From Bacillota bacterium (lineage in GTDB: Bacteria > Bacillota > UBA4882 > UBA8346): a DNA stretch of 64,000 bases. This document shows, piece by piece, positions 1-8,492 of this stretch (positions are counted from its first letter, which is position 1; each line of letters begins with the position of its first letter). The notes below the pieces were generated by a model. The model ran no database searches and was not told the origin of the DNA. It was given only the letters and a program-made list of their open reading frames with translations. The position numbers and the translations under genes are program-made. The stretch is taken from contig JAFABB010000003.1 of assembly GCA_023426245.1 (NCBI GenBank), forward strand, positions 62,001 through 126,000, given 5' to 3'.

Positions 1-374
1 ATTTTACTACCCTTGATACTAGGTTCGGCCTTTTTGATGGAGTATTTGCAAGTGCTTCTTTGATCCATATTTTCCCCGTTGCGATCGAGGATGTTTTAAA
101 GAGGATATCGGGAATATTGAATGACAAGGGTTTTTTACTTGCGATCATACGGGATGGGGAAGGCATAGATGAGAAAATGAGCGACTTGAGGGTTGATGGA
201 AGAAGACTGCGCCGGACGGTTTACCAATATACCCAAAAACAAATCATGGATAATGCTGAGAAAAATGGATTGGTTTTTGTCAAAGAAGGCTATTTAGACT
301 CAAGTTTGCAGGAATATCACTGGAAATCGTATCTATTTCAAAAGGGGAAAAGATGGATGGAAAAGAAAAAATGA
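1..374 (+). CDS. SAM-dependent methyltransferase, C-terminal part (5' end outside window)
   Basis: The reading frame is open from the first bases of the window to the TGA at 372-374, so the gene begins upstream and only about 123 residues are visible. The stretch FDGVFASASLIHIF followed by a hydrophobic helix and LNDKGFLLAII matches the post-motif-I region of class I methyltransferases (acidic strand 4, then the LkpgG-type strand 5 turn). The SAM-binding glycine motif lies outside the window. The substrate cannot be inferred. The C-terminus is Lys/Arg-rich. A TTG at 60 is an internal codon, not the likely start. Family assignment is by recognition of this core pattern only. Confidence 0.6.
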   Translation, partial: FTTLDTRFGLFDGVFASASLIHIFPVAIEDVLKRISGILNDKGFLLAIIRDGEGIDEKMSDLRVDGRRLRRTVYQYTQKQIMDNAEKNGLVFVKEGYLDSSLQEYHWKSYLFQKGKRWMEKKK

Positions 375-435
375 AAAGTTTCAGGGAGGTAAATTTTGCT
401 GATTACCCTGAAATTATTTTGATGCGATTTTTTGC

Positions 436-909
436 TTGAACTCTTTATTTCTTTTTGGAGAGAATATCGTTTTTTTAAAAAGTTTGCTTGAAACGCTTAA
501 AATGGGGGGTACCCTTTGCATAGGAAGTGAATGCTTTAGTCGAGAGCCCATTTTTCAAGATAATCGAGTGCCGGTGGAATATAATTTCAAATGGAATTGG
601 AATGTTTGGGATTCGTGTTATTCAAAATACCATTGTCCAAACTGGTGGAAACCGCAATTAACTAAAACCAATAAGCTTGATATCCAATATTGTGAAGAAC
701 TCGAAGATGGAAGGATTTTATTTGAAGATCTCGCCTTAAATTATCATCAATATGTATGCGACAGAATATTGTCGTTACATGCAGTTGTCCCCCAAGAGAA
801 AATCGTGGATCAAATTATTTCCGGCAGCAAGCATGTTTTGATTGAAAAGTTAGGGGTATGGGACGTTAATATATGTTTGATGCTTTTTCTCCGCGCTACT
901 GCGTCTTAG
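436..909 (+). pseudogene. Truncated methyltransferase-like remnant
   Basis: This 157-residue frame starts at a weak TTG with no ribosome site. It begins in the middle of a methyltransferase fold: LKMGGTLCIGS corresponds to the LkpGG strand-5 turn, and the YHCPNWW, LTKTNKLDI and ELEDGR blocks resemble the C-terminal half of the family in which the pattern YHSPEWW precedes a TGLV segment. The N-terminal half with the SAM-binding motif is absent, and only about 60 bp separate this frame from the preceding methyltransferase. The last residues lose resemblance to the family. I read it as a 5'-deleted remnant; expression as a short protein cannot be excluded. Confidence 0.5.
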
Positions 910-965
910 CCGCCTTTAAATCCCAAGAGCGAGCTGGCGATTTAAAAAAGCATAGGATAAACACA

Positions 966-1409
966 ATGAAGATATTAAAAAATGGATTAGCCATTATAGG
1001 GTTGCTATCACTGGTTTACATTATAGTTGCTGCAATCCCCAGGCCAAAACCGGATGATATTTTTGCAACTCCGAACGCCCCAATATTGTCGCCATCGGGT
1101 CAATATCAATTGCAAGTGGTAGCTGGTTTTAATGGAGTTATTCATTTTCAAAGATTTTATATTGCGGACGTAAAAAAATTGGACCACTCTTTCGAGCCGG
1201 AAGTAATTTACGCAAGTAAAGATACCTACCGAACAAAGGATAGGTTGTTTTTTATATGGGGTCCTGGTGATAGTGTGTGGGTTTACAGTGGCGATACAGG
1301 TATTTATTATTGGAATAAAAGCGGCAAAAACGATTGGGAAAAATATTGTTTTATCAACGGGAAGGGTCAAAAAATACCTCCAACGTTAGAACGATTGATT
1401 TCGAAATAA
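966..1409 (+). CDS. Hypothetical membrane-anchored protein
   Basis: Not recognised. The 147-residue product has a Lys-containing N-terminus, one hydrophobic segment (about residues 8-25), and then a mostly polar, beta-rich exported region containing LSPSGQYQLQV and WGPGDSVWVYSGDTGIYYW, which resembles a single blade-like repeat of exported beta proteins. ATG 966 was chosen because it places the hydrophobic segment at the N-terminus; the upstream part of the frame runs through the preceding remnant. No strong ribosome site is seen. Function unknown. Confidence 0.5.
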   Translation: MKILKNGLAIIGLLSLVYIIVAAIPRPKPDDIFATPNAPILSPSGQYQLQVVAGFNGVIHFQRFYIADVKKLDHSFEPEVIYASKDTYRTKDRLFFIWGPGDSVWVYSGDTGIYYWNKSGKNDWEKYCFINGKGQKIPPTLERLISK

Positions 1410-1559
1410 CAAAAGATAAGTCAATCCATGACTGTGCCCAATACCAAAGGCATCTCCTCGGTGGTGGGGGTCAAAATAGTATGGATAGCTGGATCGACCA
1501 GCAGGTAGAAGCAAAGCGACAGGCAGGATAAATGGATTGAACTTGTTACAGGAGATGGC

Positions 1560-2600
1560 ATGCTTATGAAAAACTATGTTGATTATGCAGTCGAACAAAT
1601 GATTCATCTTTGCAATATCCCCAGTCCCTCCGGTTTTACCGCAAAAGCCGGGCAATACCTGTGTAATGAATTGGCCCGGTTGGGGTATAAACCGGTATTG
1701 ACCAACAAAAAAGCGGTTTTGGTCGACTTGGGCGGGGAAGGAAATGGATTGCTCCTGGCCGCCCATATTGATACTTTGGGAGCTATGGTCAGGGGAATCA
1801 AGCCTAACGGAAGGCTTAGACTTTCCAAGATCGGTTCTTTTCCCGAAAATTATATTGAAACGGAAAACTGCACCATCCATACCCGCACTGGAAAGGAGTA
1901 TTCCGGCACCATTCAGATGGAAAAATCATCGGTTCATGTCGCCTCGTGCAAAACCATATCCGAACTGAAAAGGGATGATGCCAATATTGAATTGGTCATT
2001 GATGAAAAAGTGTACTCCAGAGAGGATGTCAAAAAGTTGGAAATCAGCGCCGGGGATTTTGTGTCTTTTGATTCGCGGACCCTATATACCCGGAGTGGTT
2101 TCATTAAGAGCCGCCATCTTGACGACAAAGCAAGTTCCGGTATTTTAATTGCTTTGGCTAAATATATTAAGGAACAGGGCATCCCATTGAAGCGAAAAGT
2201 ATATCTGATGTTTACTACCTATGAAGAAGTCGGCCATGGTGCATCCGCCGGGATACCGGATGGAGTCAACGAAATGGTTTCGGTCGACATGGGAGCTGTG
2301 GGAGATGACCTGGAAACCGATGAGTTTAAGGTATCCATATGCGCCAAGGATTCAAAAGGGCCCTATGATTACGATTTAACCAATCGATTCATCGAAATAG
2401 CCAAGGGGCAAAAATTGAACTATGCGGTTGACGTATATCCTTTTTATGGCTCGGACGTAGATGCGGCGCTTATTGGGGGGTATGATCTAAAACATGGCTT
2501 GATCGGACCGGGCATAGCATCCTCCCACGGGTATGAAAGAGCCCATTATGAAGGAATCGAAAATACCTTTATTCTGTTAAAAGAATATCTGGGATCGTAA
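1560..2600 (+). CDS. M42 family metallo-aminopeptidase (FrvX/YsdC-like)
   Basis: A cytosolic dinuclear-metal aminopeptidase, 346 residues, typical family length. Visible motifs: AAHIDTLG (about 67-74, first metal His and Asp), HLDDKAS (about 185-191, bridging Asp), TYEEVGHGA (about 218-226, catalytic and metal-binding Glu pair), VDMGA (about 241, metal Asp) and SSHGYERAHYEG near the C-terminus (metal His). Family members trim peptides, often as dodecameric TET assemblies, and some annotated relatives were once called cellulases. ATG 1560 follows AGGAG with a 5-nt spacer; ATG 1566 is an alternative. The gene stands between unrelated small exported proteins. Confidence 0.88.
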   Translation: MLMKNYVDYAVEQMIHLCNIPSPSGFTAKAGQYLCNELARLGYKPVLTNKKAVLVDLGGEGNGLLLAAHIDTLGAMVRGIKPNGRLRLSKIGSFPENYIETENCTIHTRTGKEYSGTIQMEKSSVHVASCKTISELKRDDANIELVIDEKVYSREDVKKLEISAGDFVSFDSRTLYTRSGFIKSRHLDDKASSGILIALAKYIKEQGIPLKRKVYLMFTTYEEVGHGASAGIPDGVNEMVSVDMGAVGDDLETDEFKVSICAKDSKGPYDYDLTNRFIEIAKGQKLNYAVDVYPFYGSDVDAALIGGYDLKHGLIGPGIASSHGYERAHYEGIENTFILLKEYLGS

Positions 2601-2623
2601 AATGCAGAACCGGGAGGCTTAGG

Positions 2624-3301
2624 GTGAAAAAAGCTTTGCTGTATTTATTTTTGGCGGGCTGGATTTTAGGAATGAACCTGACGGTAACCGCTGCGGAAAA
2701 GAGTGCGGCCTTACCCATTCGAGTTAAGGTAGGAAAAAATATTGAATCTTTCATTCCTGCAGGATGGAAACTGATCAAAAAAACCGGGGGTGATTTGAAT
2801 CAAGATGGATTGGATGATATCGCCGGTGTTATCGAATACGGTAAAACGGATTCAAAAGATTCACAAGCGCCTCCCCGGGTTTTGTTCATCGCATTCAAGG
2901 ACAAAGGAAATTATCAATTATCGGTTCAAACAGCAAAAGCGATCTTAAAAGCGGATCAAGGCGGAGTCTGGGGCGACCCTTTTGAAGATATATTGGTAAA
3001 CCGGGGTTCCCTCTTGATAAATTTTTACGGAGGAAGCAATTACCGCTGGGCTTATCGCTATCGGTTCCGCTATCAAAATTATGGATGGTACTTAATAGGA
3101 GCCAGGATAGATTCTTATTTTACCGGTACCGGTGAAGGAACAACCGAAGACTATAATTTACTCACGGGATGGATGACAGTAACTACCGTTGATAAAAGCG
3201 GGAAAATACAAACAAAGACCATCCGCCGCGGAAAAAAAGCATTGCTTAACCTGAAAGATTTTGATGCCCTGGCTATATCGGAAGGCCGGAGAGAATTTTA
3301 A
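2624..3301 (+). CDS. Hypothetical exported protein with a calcium-loop-like motif
   Basis: A 225-residue product starting at GTG 2624 behind a GGGAGG site. It carries a clear signal peptide (KK, hydrophobic LLYLFLAGWILGMNL, then AAE cleavage region). Around residues 50-65 it has DLNQDGLDDIAGV, the D-x-N-x-D-G-x-D pattern of FG-GAP or EF-hand-like calcium loops, commonly followed by a hydrophobic strand as here. The rest is beta-rich with many aromatics. It follows the aminopeptidase by 23 bp and could be co-transcribed. No family or function is recognised. Confidence 0.6.
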   Translation: MKKALLYLFLAGWILGMNLTVTAAEKSAALPIRVKVGKNIESFIPAGWKLIKKTGGDLNQDGLDDIAGVIEYGKTDSKDSQAPPRVLFIAFKDKGNYQLSVQTAKAILKADQGGVWGDPFEDILVNRGSLLINFYGGSNYRWAYRYRFRYQNYGWYLIGARIDSYFTGTGEGTTEDYNLLTGWMTVTTVDKSGKIQTKTIRRGKKALLNLKDFDALAISEGRREF

Positions 3302-3381
3302 AATCTTTTATGGCAATCTTTTCAGGAAGTGTTTGATGATAATGATTTTGATTTGAACAAATGGTGATTTGGAGGAGTGTC

Positions 3382-3438
3382 ATGCTGGAGTTTCGATCGT
3401 TGTTGCATCATCTCATCTATTACGAAATGGAATTATAG
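3382..3438 (+). CDS. Possible 18-residue small ORF
   Basis: ATG 3382 follows a strong GGAGGA site with a 6-nt gap and reads 18 codons to TAG. It lies in an otherwise gene-free stretch of about 300 bp upstream of a membrane protein gene. It could be a leader peptide or the surviving start of a lost gene. The ribosome site is the only support. Confidence 0.2.
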   Translation: MLEFRSLLHHLIYYEMEL

Positions 3439-3597
3439 TTAGTATCCAATGATCAGGTGAAGAATTTAAAGAAATTGAAAGTTCAAAGGGCATTAAGGCA
3501 CTAAAACGTTAATAACCATAGCATGTGGAAAGCGTTTCATGGGGTCAATAGCGATCTTGTATTTTTCTGCATTTAAAAGGTTATACCGGAGGAAAAC

Positions 3598-4110
3598 ATG
3601 ATTGATGGTTGGTATTGGCTATTTTTATTGGAAGGAACACTTTTAATATGCCCGATTTTATGGTTTGTCGTACGGAAATCTTATTACGGACGAAAACTTT
3701 TAGGCATCAAGACCAGAAAAGTCCATGATTTTTATTGGTTTTGGATTGTTTTTAATCTTAGTTTAGCTGTATCCGATTATTTTAAGCACAAATCAATAGA
3801 TTATATCATTATGGATGTGCTTTTCGCTTTATTGGGTATTCCTTTTATTATAATTTCGATACTTTTTTTAAAAGTGGAGATTCGGGAAGAGGGAATATGC
3901 TCTATGTTTGGTATTTTGGAATGGGAAAAGATTTTTTGTTATTCATTTTTTGAAGGCAAAAGAAAAGGTTTAAAGATTGAATATGAGTATTCCAAATTAA
4001 GCAAAACTAAAACCCGGTGCTTATTTGTGGAAAATGGATTTTTAGAAACAGAAAAAATTGAGGAAATCATGGAACGAAAGAGGATAAAACGTAGGGATAC
4101 TATCCAGTAA
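3598..4110 (+). CDS. Hypothetical membrane protein (DUF5673-like pattern)
   Basis: A 170-residue protein with three hydrophobic segments (about residues 7-26, 45-60 and 72-92) followed by a cytosolic basic tail. The soluble part contains IREEGICSMFGILEWEKI and continues into a beta-rich lysine-rich segment; this resembles the DUF5673 or PH-like domain layout in which a membrane hairpin is followed by a small beta domain. The ATG follows a GGAGG site. The next gene is 45 bp downstream and also membrane-anchored, so the two may be co-transcribed. Function unknown. Confidence 0.5.
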   Translation: MIDGWYWLFLLEGTLLICPILWFVVRKSYYGRKLLGIKTRKVHDFYWFWIVFNLSLAVSDYFKHKSIDYIIMDVLFALLGIPFIIISILFLKVEIREEGICSMFGILEWEKIFCYSFFEGKRKGLKIEYEYSKLSKTKTRCLFVENGFLETEKIEEIMERKRIKRRDTIQ

Positions 4111-4155
4111 GTTAATGAAACCTTTTGAAGGAACCTGCTCAGGGAGGCAATTAAA

Positions 4156-5316
4156 TTGGGCTTTCGTATCATCGCGAAGATAGTGATTTGTTTAGCTTTC
4201 ATAACATTCATTGCATTTTTTAGCTTTATTTTTATGGTTGCGGCTGCTTTTTCAGGAAGTCAAAAATTTTATACTCCGGTTATAATTGTAATTGCAGGCG
4301 GATTAGGGATTTTTATCGTTCTCAGGACCTTTCGATTGGTGAAACCAAAGGTACTTTATTGGATGCTCTCGATATTTTTGGTTATAGGTGCATTCACGAT
4401 AACGGGATATAAAATTCATCGAGATTATGAAAAAAGCATTACCATCAACGATCAAGGGGTTGACTTGAAAAAATATATGCCGTTTGAGGAGCATACCCAA
4501 GCGGCCAGTTTAAAAGAACCAGCCAATTTTAAAATGCAATCGGATGTACCCAAAATTGATGGGGCAACGGCTTTATACCCTCTTTATGCTGCTTTTGCGC
4601 AAGCGACCTATCCCCGGAAAGAATACCGGTGTTATAATAGTGAAGTGCAGTGCAATTCCACAATGAATGCTTATGATAATTTAATCAATGGCGCCGTTGA
4701 TATCATTTTTGCGGCGCGTCCTTCCAAACAACAAATGGCGGAAGCCAAGAATAAAGGAATTGAATTAAAACTGACTCCCATCGGACGGGAAGCCTTTGTA
4801 TTTTTTGTAAATGCTAAAAATCCGGTTCGTACTCTTTCAACAGTTCAAATCCAAGATATTTATTCAGGAAAAATTACCGGTTGGAAGGAGTTGGGCGGGA
4901 GAAACAAAAGAATTATAGCCTTTCAACGCCCTGAGGGCAGCGGCAGTCAAACCATGCTTCAGAAGTTAATGGAGGGCAAAAAACTGGTTGCTCCGCCCAA
5001 AGAGCAAATCGCCACGGGAATGGGTGATATTATCAATGAAACGGCAAGTTATCGTAATTATAACAATGCCCTTGGCTATTCATTTCTGTACTTTGCCACG
5101 GGAATGGTAAAAAACCATCGAATCCGCTTACTAAAAGTAGACGGTATCTATCCTAGCAGGGATAGCATAAGGAATAAAACGTATCCCCTGGGAGCGGATT
5201 TTTATGCAATCACAGCCAATAGCGGGAACCCAAATATCAAGCCGTTTATTCATTGGATATTGTCACCGCAGGGACGGTATTTAGTTGAAAAGACCGGATA
5301 TACACCCATTCAATGA
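4156..5316 (+). CDS. PstS-like phosphate-binding protein with N-terminal membrane segments
   Basis: The 386-residue product combines three hydrophobic segments (about residues 7-30, 36-56 and 67-86) with a C-terminal periplasmic-binding-protein type II domain. The PstS family signature is visible: KIDGATALYPLYAAF at the start of the domain, VDIIFAARPSKQQ, the IYSGKITGWKELGG block, and QRPEGSGSQTML, which carries the phosphate-contacting Ser/Gly region. Ordinary PstS has a lipobox instead of several membrane segments, and no pstCAB genes lie nearby. A role in sensing or presenting phosphate or another anion is inferred. TTG 4156 follows GGGAGG with an 8-nt gap. Confidence 0.7.
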   Translation: MGFRIIAKIVICLAFITFIAFFSFIFMVAAAFSGSQKFYTPVIIVIAGGLGIFIVLRTFRLVKPKVLYWMLSIFLVIGAFTITGYKIHRDYEKSITINDQGVDLKKYMPFEEHTQAASLKEPANFKMQSDVPKIDGATALYPLYAAFAQATYPRKEYRCYNSEVQCNSTMNAYDNLINGAVDIIFAARPSKQQMAEAKNKGIELKLTPIGREAFVFFVNAKNPVRTLSTVQIQDIYSGKITGWKELGGRNKRIIAFQRPEGSGSQTMLQKLMEGKKLVAPPKEQIATGMGDIINETASYRNYNNALGYSFLYFATGMVKNHRIRLLKVDGIYPSRDSIRNKTYPLGADFYAITANSGNPNIKPFIHWILSPQGRYLVEKTGYTPIQ

Positions 5317-5330
5317 TTAATTGATGGTTG

Positions 5331-6116
5331 TTATTCCTGGTATAAATAAAGATAGTCTTTGGTATAACCGAACCGGTTGGAAATCAGGATGGCCGTTTTG
5401 GTGATCAAAGAGCTAAAATATTGATGCCGTTCCGGGTTCATTTTCGAATAGAGGCTGGCGATGCTGATGGCCGCGATGGCATCTTGATTTTGGTCCCGGA
5501 TGGGAGAGGCGATACAGTACAAATCGTCAAAATTCTCGCAGTTGTCAATGGCGTAGCCGCGTTTGCGGGTTGCCTCCAATTCTTTGAGAAGCTCTGTAAA
5601 GTTGGGGATGGAGTTTTTGGTGGGCGTTGGGAGCGTGCCGCCCCCGGTAATTTGGCGTACTTTTTCCGTGGAATAGCAAGCCAGCAGGGCTTTCCCCAAA
5701 CCCGTGAAATGCATCAGATTGCGTTCTCCGATGATGCAGGAGGTCCGAATAGGCGAAGTTCCTTCCGCTTTATCCAGGTAGACGATCATGCCGTCATTTT
5801 CCACAGCCAGAAAAATGGTTTCCCCGGTTTGTTGCCGCAGCTGTTCAATAAAAGGCCGGGTGACACTGCTGAGATCCCTTTTGGTAATAAAGGCGCTCCC
5901 TACTTCAAAGGTTTTGATGCCCAATTGAAAGCTTTTGTCATGGTCGTTGATATCCAAAAAGCCTTTTTGGGTCAAGGTATATAATATATCATACGTGCTG
6001 CTTTTAGGAATGCCCAGATCCCGGCTGAGTTTGGAAATGGTCACGGGATAATGGGATTTGGAAACATATTCCAAAATCTCCACGGTCCGGGCAGCTGTTT
6101 TGTTGATAGTATCCAA
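5331..6116 (-). CDS. IclR family transcriptional regulator
   Basis: A 261-residue regulator with an N-terminal winged helix (about 8-65; ISKLSRDLGIPKSSTYDILYTL is the recognition region) and a C-terminal IclR effector domain (about 80-250; GKALLAC and the RKRGYAIDNCEN block are characteristic). It is divergent from the sugar-acid operon, and two identical-architecture palindromes lie in the shared intergenic region, so it most likely represses that operon and itself, released by an aldonate or KDG-like ligand (inference). The start is TTG 6116 because an in-frame stop immediately precedes it; the ribosome site is weak, suggesting low expression. It converges with the PstS-like gene with only 14 bp between. 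Confidence 0.88.
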   Translation of the reverse strand: MDTINKTAARTVEILEYVSKSHYPVTISKLSRDLGIPKSSTYDILYTLTQKGFLDINDHDKSFQLGIKTFEVGSAFITKRDLSSVTRPFIEQLRQQTGETIFLAVENDGMIVYLDKAEGTSPIRTSCIIGERNLMHFTGLGKALLACYSTEKVRQITGGGTLPTPTKNSIPNFTELLKELEATRKRGYAIDNCENFDDLYCIASPIRDQNQDAIAAISIASLYSKMNPERHQYFSSLITKTAILISNRFGYTKDYLYLYQE

Positions 6117-6144
6117 TCAAATCACAACTTTCGAGAGATTGTAT

Positions 6145-6172
6145 AGGCGTGTTCGATATGGCGAACATGCCT
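6145..6172. promoter_or_regulatory. Operator 1: TGTTC-N8-GAACA palindrome (iclR side)
   Basis: Imperfect inverted repeat with 11-bp arms (10 of 11 paired) and core TGTTC-N8-GAACA at 6150-6167. It sits directly downstream of the predicted leftward iclR -10 box (6175-6180), where a bound repressor would block the regulator's own transcription. The same spacing recurs in operator 2. The link to the IclR protein is inferred from position. Confidence 0.65.
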
Positions 6173-6174
6173 TT

Positions 6175-6203
6175 ATTATCATCTAAAATGATAAAATTGT
6201 CAA
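6175..6203 (-). promoter_or_regulatory. Predicted sigma-A promoter for iclR
   Basis: On the minus strand TTGACA (6198-6203) is followed after 17 bp by GATAAT (6175-6180). Operator 1 begins 3 bp downstream of the -10 box. Confidence 0.6.
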
Positions 6204-6224
6204 TCTAGCTTGGCAATTTTTTCA

Positions 6225-6254
6225 TTGACAGGGAAAATCCAAGCAGATTATAAT
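6225..6254 (+). promoter_or_regulatory. Predicted sigma-A promoter for the sugar-acid operon
   Basis: A perfect -35 TTGACA (6225-6230) and a perfect -10 TATAAT (6249-6254) are separated by 18 bp. Expected transcription start is near 6261, about 120 bp before the dehydratase GTG, and operator 2 lies just after it. Confidence 0.75.
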
Positions 6255-6270
6255 ATATGTATGTGAACAG

Positions 6271-6288
6271 TGTTCGCCAGTGTGAACA
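6271..6288. promoter_or_regulatory. Operator 2: TGTTC-N8-GAACA palindrome (operon side)
   Basis: TGTTC (6271-6275), 8 bp, GAACA (6284-6288), the same half-sites and spacing as operator 1 with an unrelated spacer. A further GAACA half-site precedes it at 6265-6269. The position 17 bp after the -10 box fits repression by blocking initiation or escape. Confidence 0.65.
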
Positions 6289-6378
6289 AAATTTGGATTT
6301 TGATTTTATTATTGGAAGTAATTTCGATACTTTTTCAGGCGTGAATATGATTAATGGGATGAAAGGGAGAGTGGGAAG

Positions 6379-7527
6379 GTGAAAATCACTAAGCTGGAAA
6401 CGGTTCATGTGTTGCCGCGCTGGATGTTCTTGAGGCTTTTTACCGATGAAGGCGTCATCGGATACGGAGAGCCGGTACTGGAGGGTAAAACCACAGTGGT
6501 AGCTGAGGCGGTGCATGTTCTGGGAAAAATGATCATTGGAGAAGATCCGTTAAATATTGAGCATCTCTGGCAATTGATGTACCGGGGGTCTTATTATCGG
6601 GGAGGCCCTATCATCATGAGCGCCATCAGCGGTATCGAACAGGCCTTATGGGATATTAAGGGCAAGTATTACAATATTCCGGTTTGGCAAATGTTGGGCG
6701 GCAAATGCCGCGACCGCATCAAAATTTACGCCCATGTTTGCCCGGGAGTGTTTAACGTCACTGAAGAAATGATGGTGGAAAGCGCCAAAAAATCTGTGGC
6801 TAAAGGGTTCAGGGCCTTGAAAATGAACTTCGCCTGTCCGGTCCGGCATATTGATACCTTGGAAACGGCAGAGAATTTTGTAAAACAATTCGTGACAGTC
6901 CGGGAGGCTGTCGGTAAGGGTGTTGATATTGCCATTGATTTTCACGGCCGGTTTTCCCCGGCGATGGCCATCCGGATGTGCCGGATGTTGGAGCCCTACT
7001 ATCCGATGTATATTGAAGAGCCGGTTTTACCGGAGAATATCGATGCCCTGGTAAAGGTCAAAGAATCAACGACGATTCCCATTGCCACGGGTGAAAGGTT
7101 ATTTACCAAGTGGGGATTCCGTGAAGTCATTGAAAAACAGGCTGCGGCGATTCTTCAACCCGATGTCAGCCATGTGGGGGGCATTTTGGAAACCAAAAAA
7201 ATCGCGGCCATGGCTGAAAATTATTATTGCTCCATGTCTCCTCATAATCCTTTGGGCCCGATTGCACTGGCCTCCTGTCTTCAAGTCGATACTTGTATTC
7301 CTAATTTCACTGCTCAGGAGCATCCAACCACTCCGGAAGGTTATGACCTGGGGAAGGTATATTTTAAAAAGCCTTTTGAGGTCAAAGATGGTTATCTCGA
7401 TATCCCGCAGGGCCCTGGACTGGGTTTTGAAATTGATGAAGCCGGTATTGAGTCGCTTCAATACGATGGCAGCTGGACAAACCCCGTTGTTTACTTTGAG
7501 GACGACCATTCCGTGGGGGATTGGTGA
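6379..7527 (+). CDS. dgoD: Galactonate dehydratase (enolase superfamily, MR/MLE)
   Basis: Dehydrates D-galactonate (or a close aldonate) to 2-keto-3-deoxygalactonate. The 382-residue length and the N-terminal PRWMFLRLFTDEGVIGYGEP match DgoD closely. Barrel residues are visible: DFHGR (Asp, about 188), YIEEP (Glu, about 212) and TGERL (Glu, about 239) are the Mg ligands, followed by QPDVSHVGG and SPHNPLGP with the catalytic His (about 287). It is first in an operon with two permeases, a binding protein, KDG kinase and KDPG aldolase, completing a De Ley-Doudoroff route. Start GTG 6379. Gluconate or another epimer as true substrate cannot be excluded. Confidence 0.85.
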   Translation: MKITKLETVHVLPRWMFLRLFTDEGVIGYGEPVLEGKTTVVAEAVHVLGKMIIGEDPLNIEHLWQLMYRGSYYRGGPIIMSAISGIEQALWDIKGKYYNIPVWQMLGGKCRDRIKIYAHVCPGVFNVTEEMMVESAKKSVAKGFRALKMNFACPVRHIDTLETAENFVKQFVTVREAVGKGVDIAIDFHGRFSPAMAIRMCRMLEPYYPMYIEEPVLPENIDALVKVKESTTIPIATGERLFTKWGFREVIEKQAAAILQPDVSHVGGILETKKIAAMAENYYCSMSPHNPLGPIALASCLQVDTCIPNFTAQEHPTTPEGYDLGKVYFKKPFEVKDGYLDIPQGPGLGFEIDEAGIESLQYDGSWTNPVVYFEDDHSVGDW

Positions 7528-7574
7528 TGGAAGAGTAATCGGTTTTTAATTCTATCGGGTGGAGGTATATCGGG

Positions 7575-8492
7575 ATGGAAAAACCCCGCGAAAGTATTCG
7601 CTCCAAAGGCGTTTTTAATGTTCAATCAATGAACTCCGCTACCCTTTTTGGGTACATGTTTATTTTTCCGACAGCCTTAACTTTGCTAACTCTGGTATTA
7701 TATCCATTACTCTATGGAGTGTATATTAGTTTTTTTAAGACCAATCTCGCCAATAGCTGGGAATTTGTCAAGTTTGCCAATTATTTTCAACTGTTTCAAG
7801 ACGGCGAGTTCTGGCATAACCTTCTGACCACCCTGGAATTCACAATTCTGGTGGTCCTGGGTCACTTTATCATCGGTATCATACTTGCCCTGGCACTGAA
7901 TAAGCCAGGTAGGGGAATACAGATATTCCGGACGATTTTGATATTGCCCTGGCTTTTTCCGGAGGTCGTTATTGCCTTGATCTTTAAATGGATTATGAAT
8001 CCTTTATACGGCCTTTTAAATTATAGCATGCAAGCAGCGGGTCTTATTCAAGAGAATATCGCTTGGTTAAGTGATGGTAAATACGCTTTTATCGCCATTG
8101 TTTTGGCTTGCATTTGGAAGGGATTCCCTTTCGTCATGATCAATGTATTAGCCGGGTTGCAAGGGGTTTCGAAGGATATCTACGAAGCTGCAACCATTGA
8201 CGGGGCTTCAAAGTCTCAAACTTTGCGCTATATTACATTGCCGAGTCTCCAACCCATCCTGCTGGCTTCTCTGGTACTGGATACGGTATGGTGGTTTAAA
8301 CATTACACCATTGTGGCTCTGATGACTGGTGGCGGTCCGGGTAACAGCACTTCCATCATCAGTCTGGGGATTTTTAAACAAGCTTTCGACTTCTTCAATT
8401 TTGGACAAGCGGCCGCCATGTCGGTTATGGTTTTCTTCATTTGTTACCTGACGAGCGTCTTATATAGGAGGTTCCTTGACAATGACAACTGA
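7575..8492 (+). CDS. ABC sugar permease, MalF/UgpA type
   Basis: A 305-residue inner-membrane permease with six predicted membrane spans. The EAA coupling loop is visible as YEAATIDGASKSQTLRYITLP (about residues 200-220), which docks on the ATPase. The N-terminal extension is short, as in Firmicutes MalF-like proteins. ATG 7575 follows GGAGG. It lies between dgoD and the second permease, whose start it overlaps by 11 bp. The substrate, an aldonate or related sugar acid, is inferred from the operon enzymes. Confidence 0.88.
   Translation: MEKPRESIRSKGVFNVQSMNSATLFGYMFIFPTALTLLTLVLYPLLYGVYISFFKTNLANSWEFVKFANYFQLFQDGEFWHNLLTTLEFTILVVLGHFIIGIILALALNKPGRGIQIFRTILILPWLFPEVVIALIFKWIMNPLYGLLNYSMQAAGLIQENIAWLSDGKYAFIAIVLACIWKGFPFVMINVLAGLQGVSKDIYEAATIDGASKSQTLRYITLPSLQPILLASLVLDTVWWFKHYTIVALMTGGGPGNSTSIISLGIFKQAFDFFNFGQAAAMSVMVFFICYLTSVLYRRFLDNDN

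Noticed and set aside
3526..3539. Near-cre sequence TGGAAAGCGTTTCA
   Set aside because: It lacks one base of the CcpA-site spacing, and the downstream gene is not a carbon-metabolism gene.
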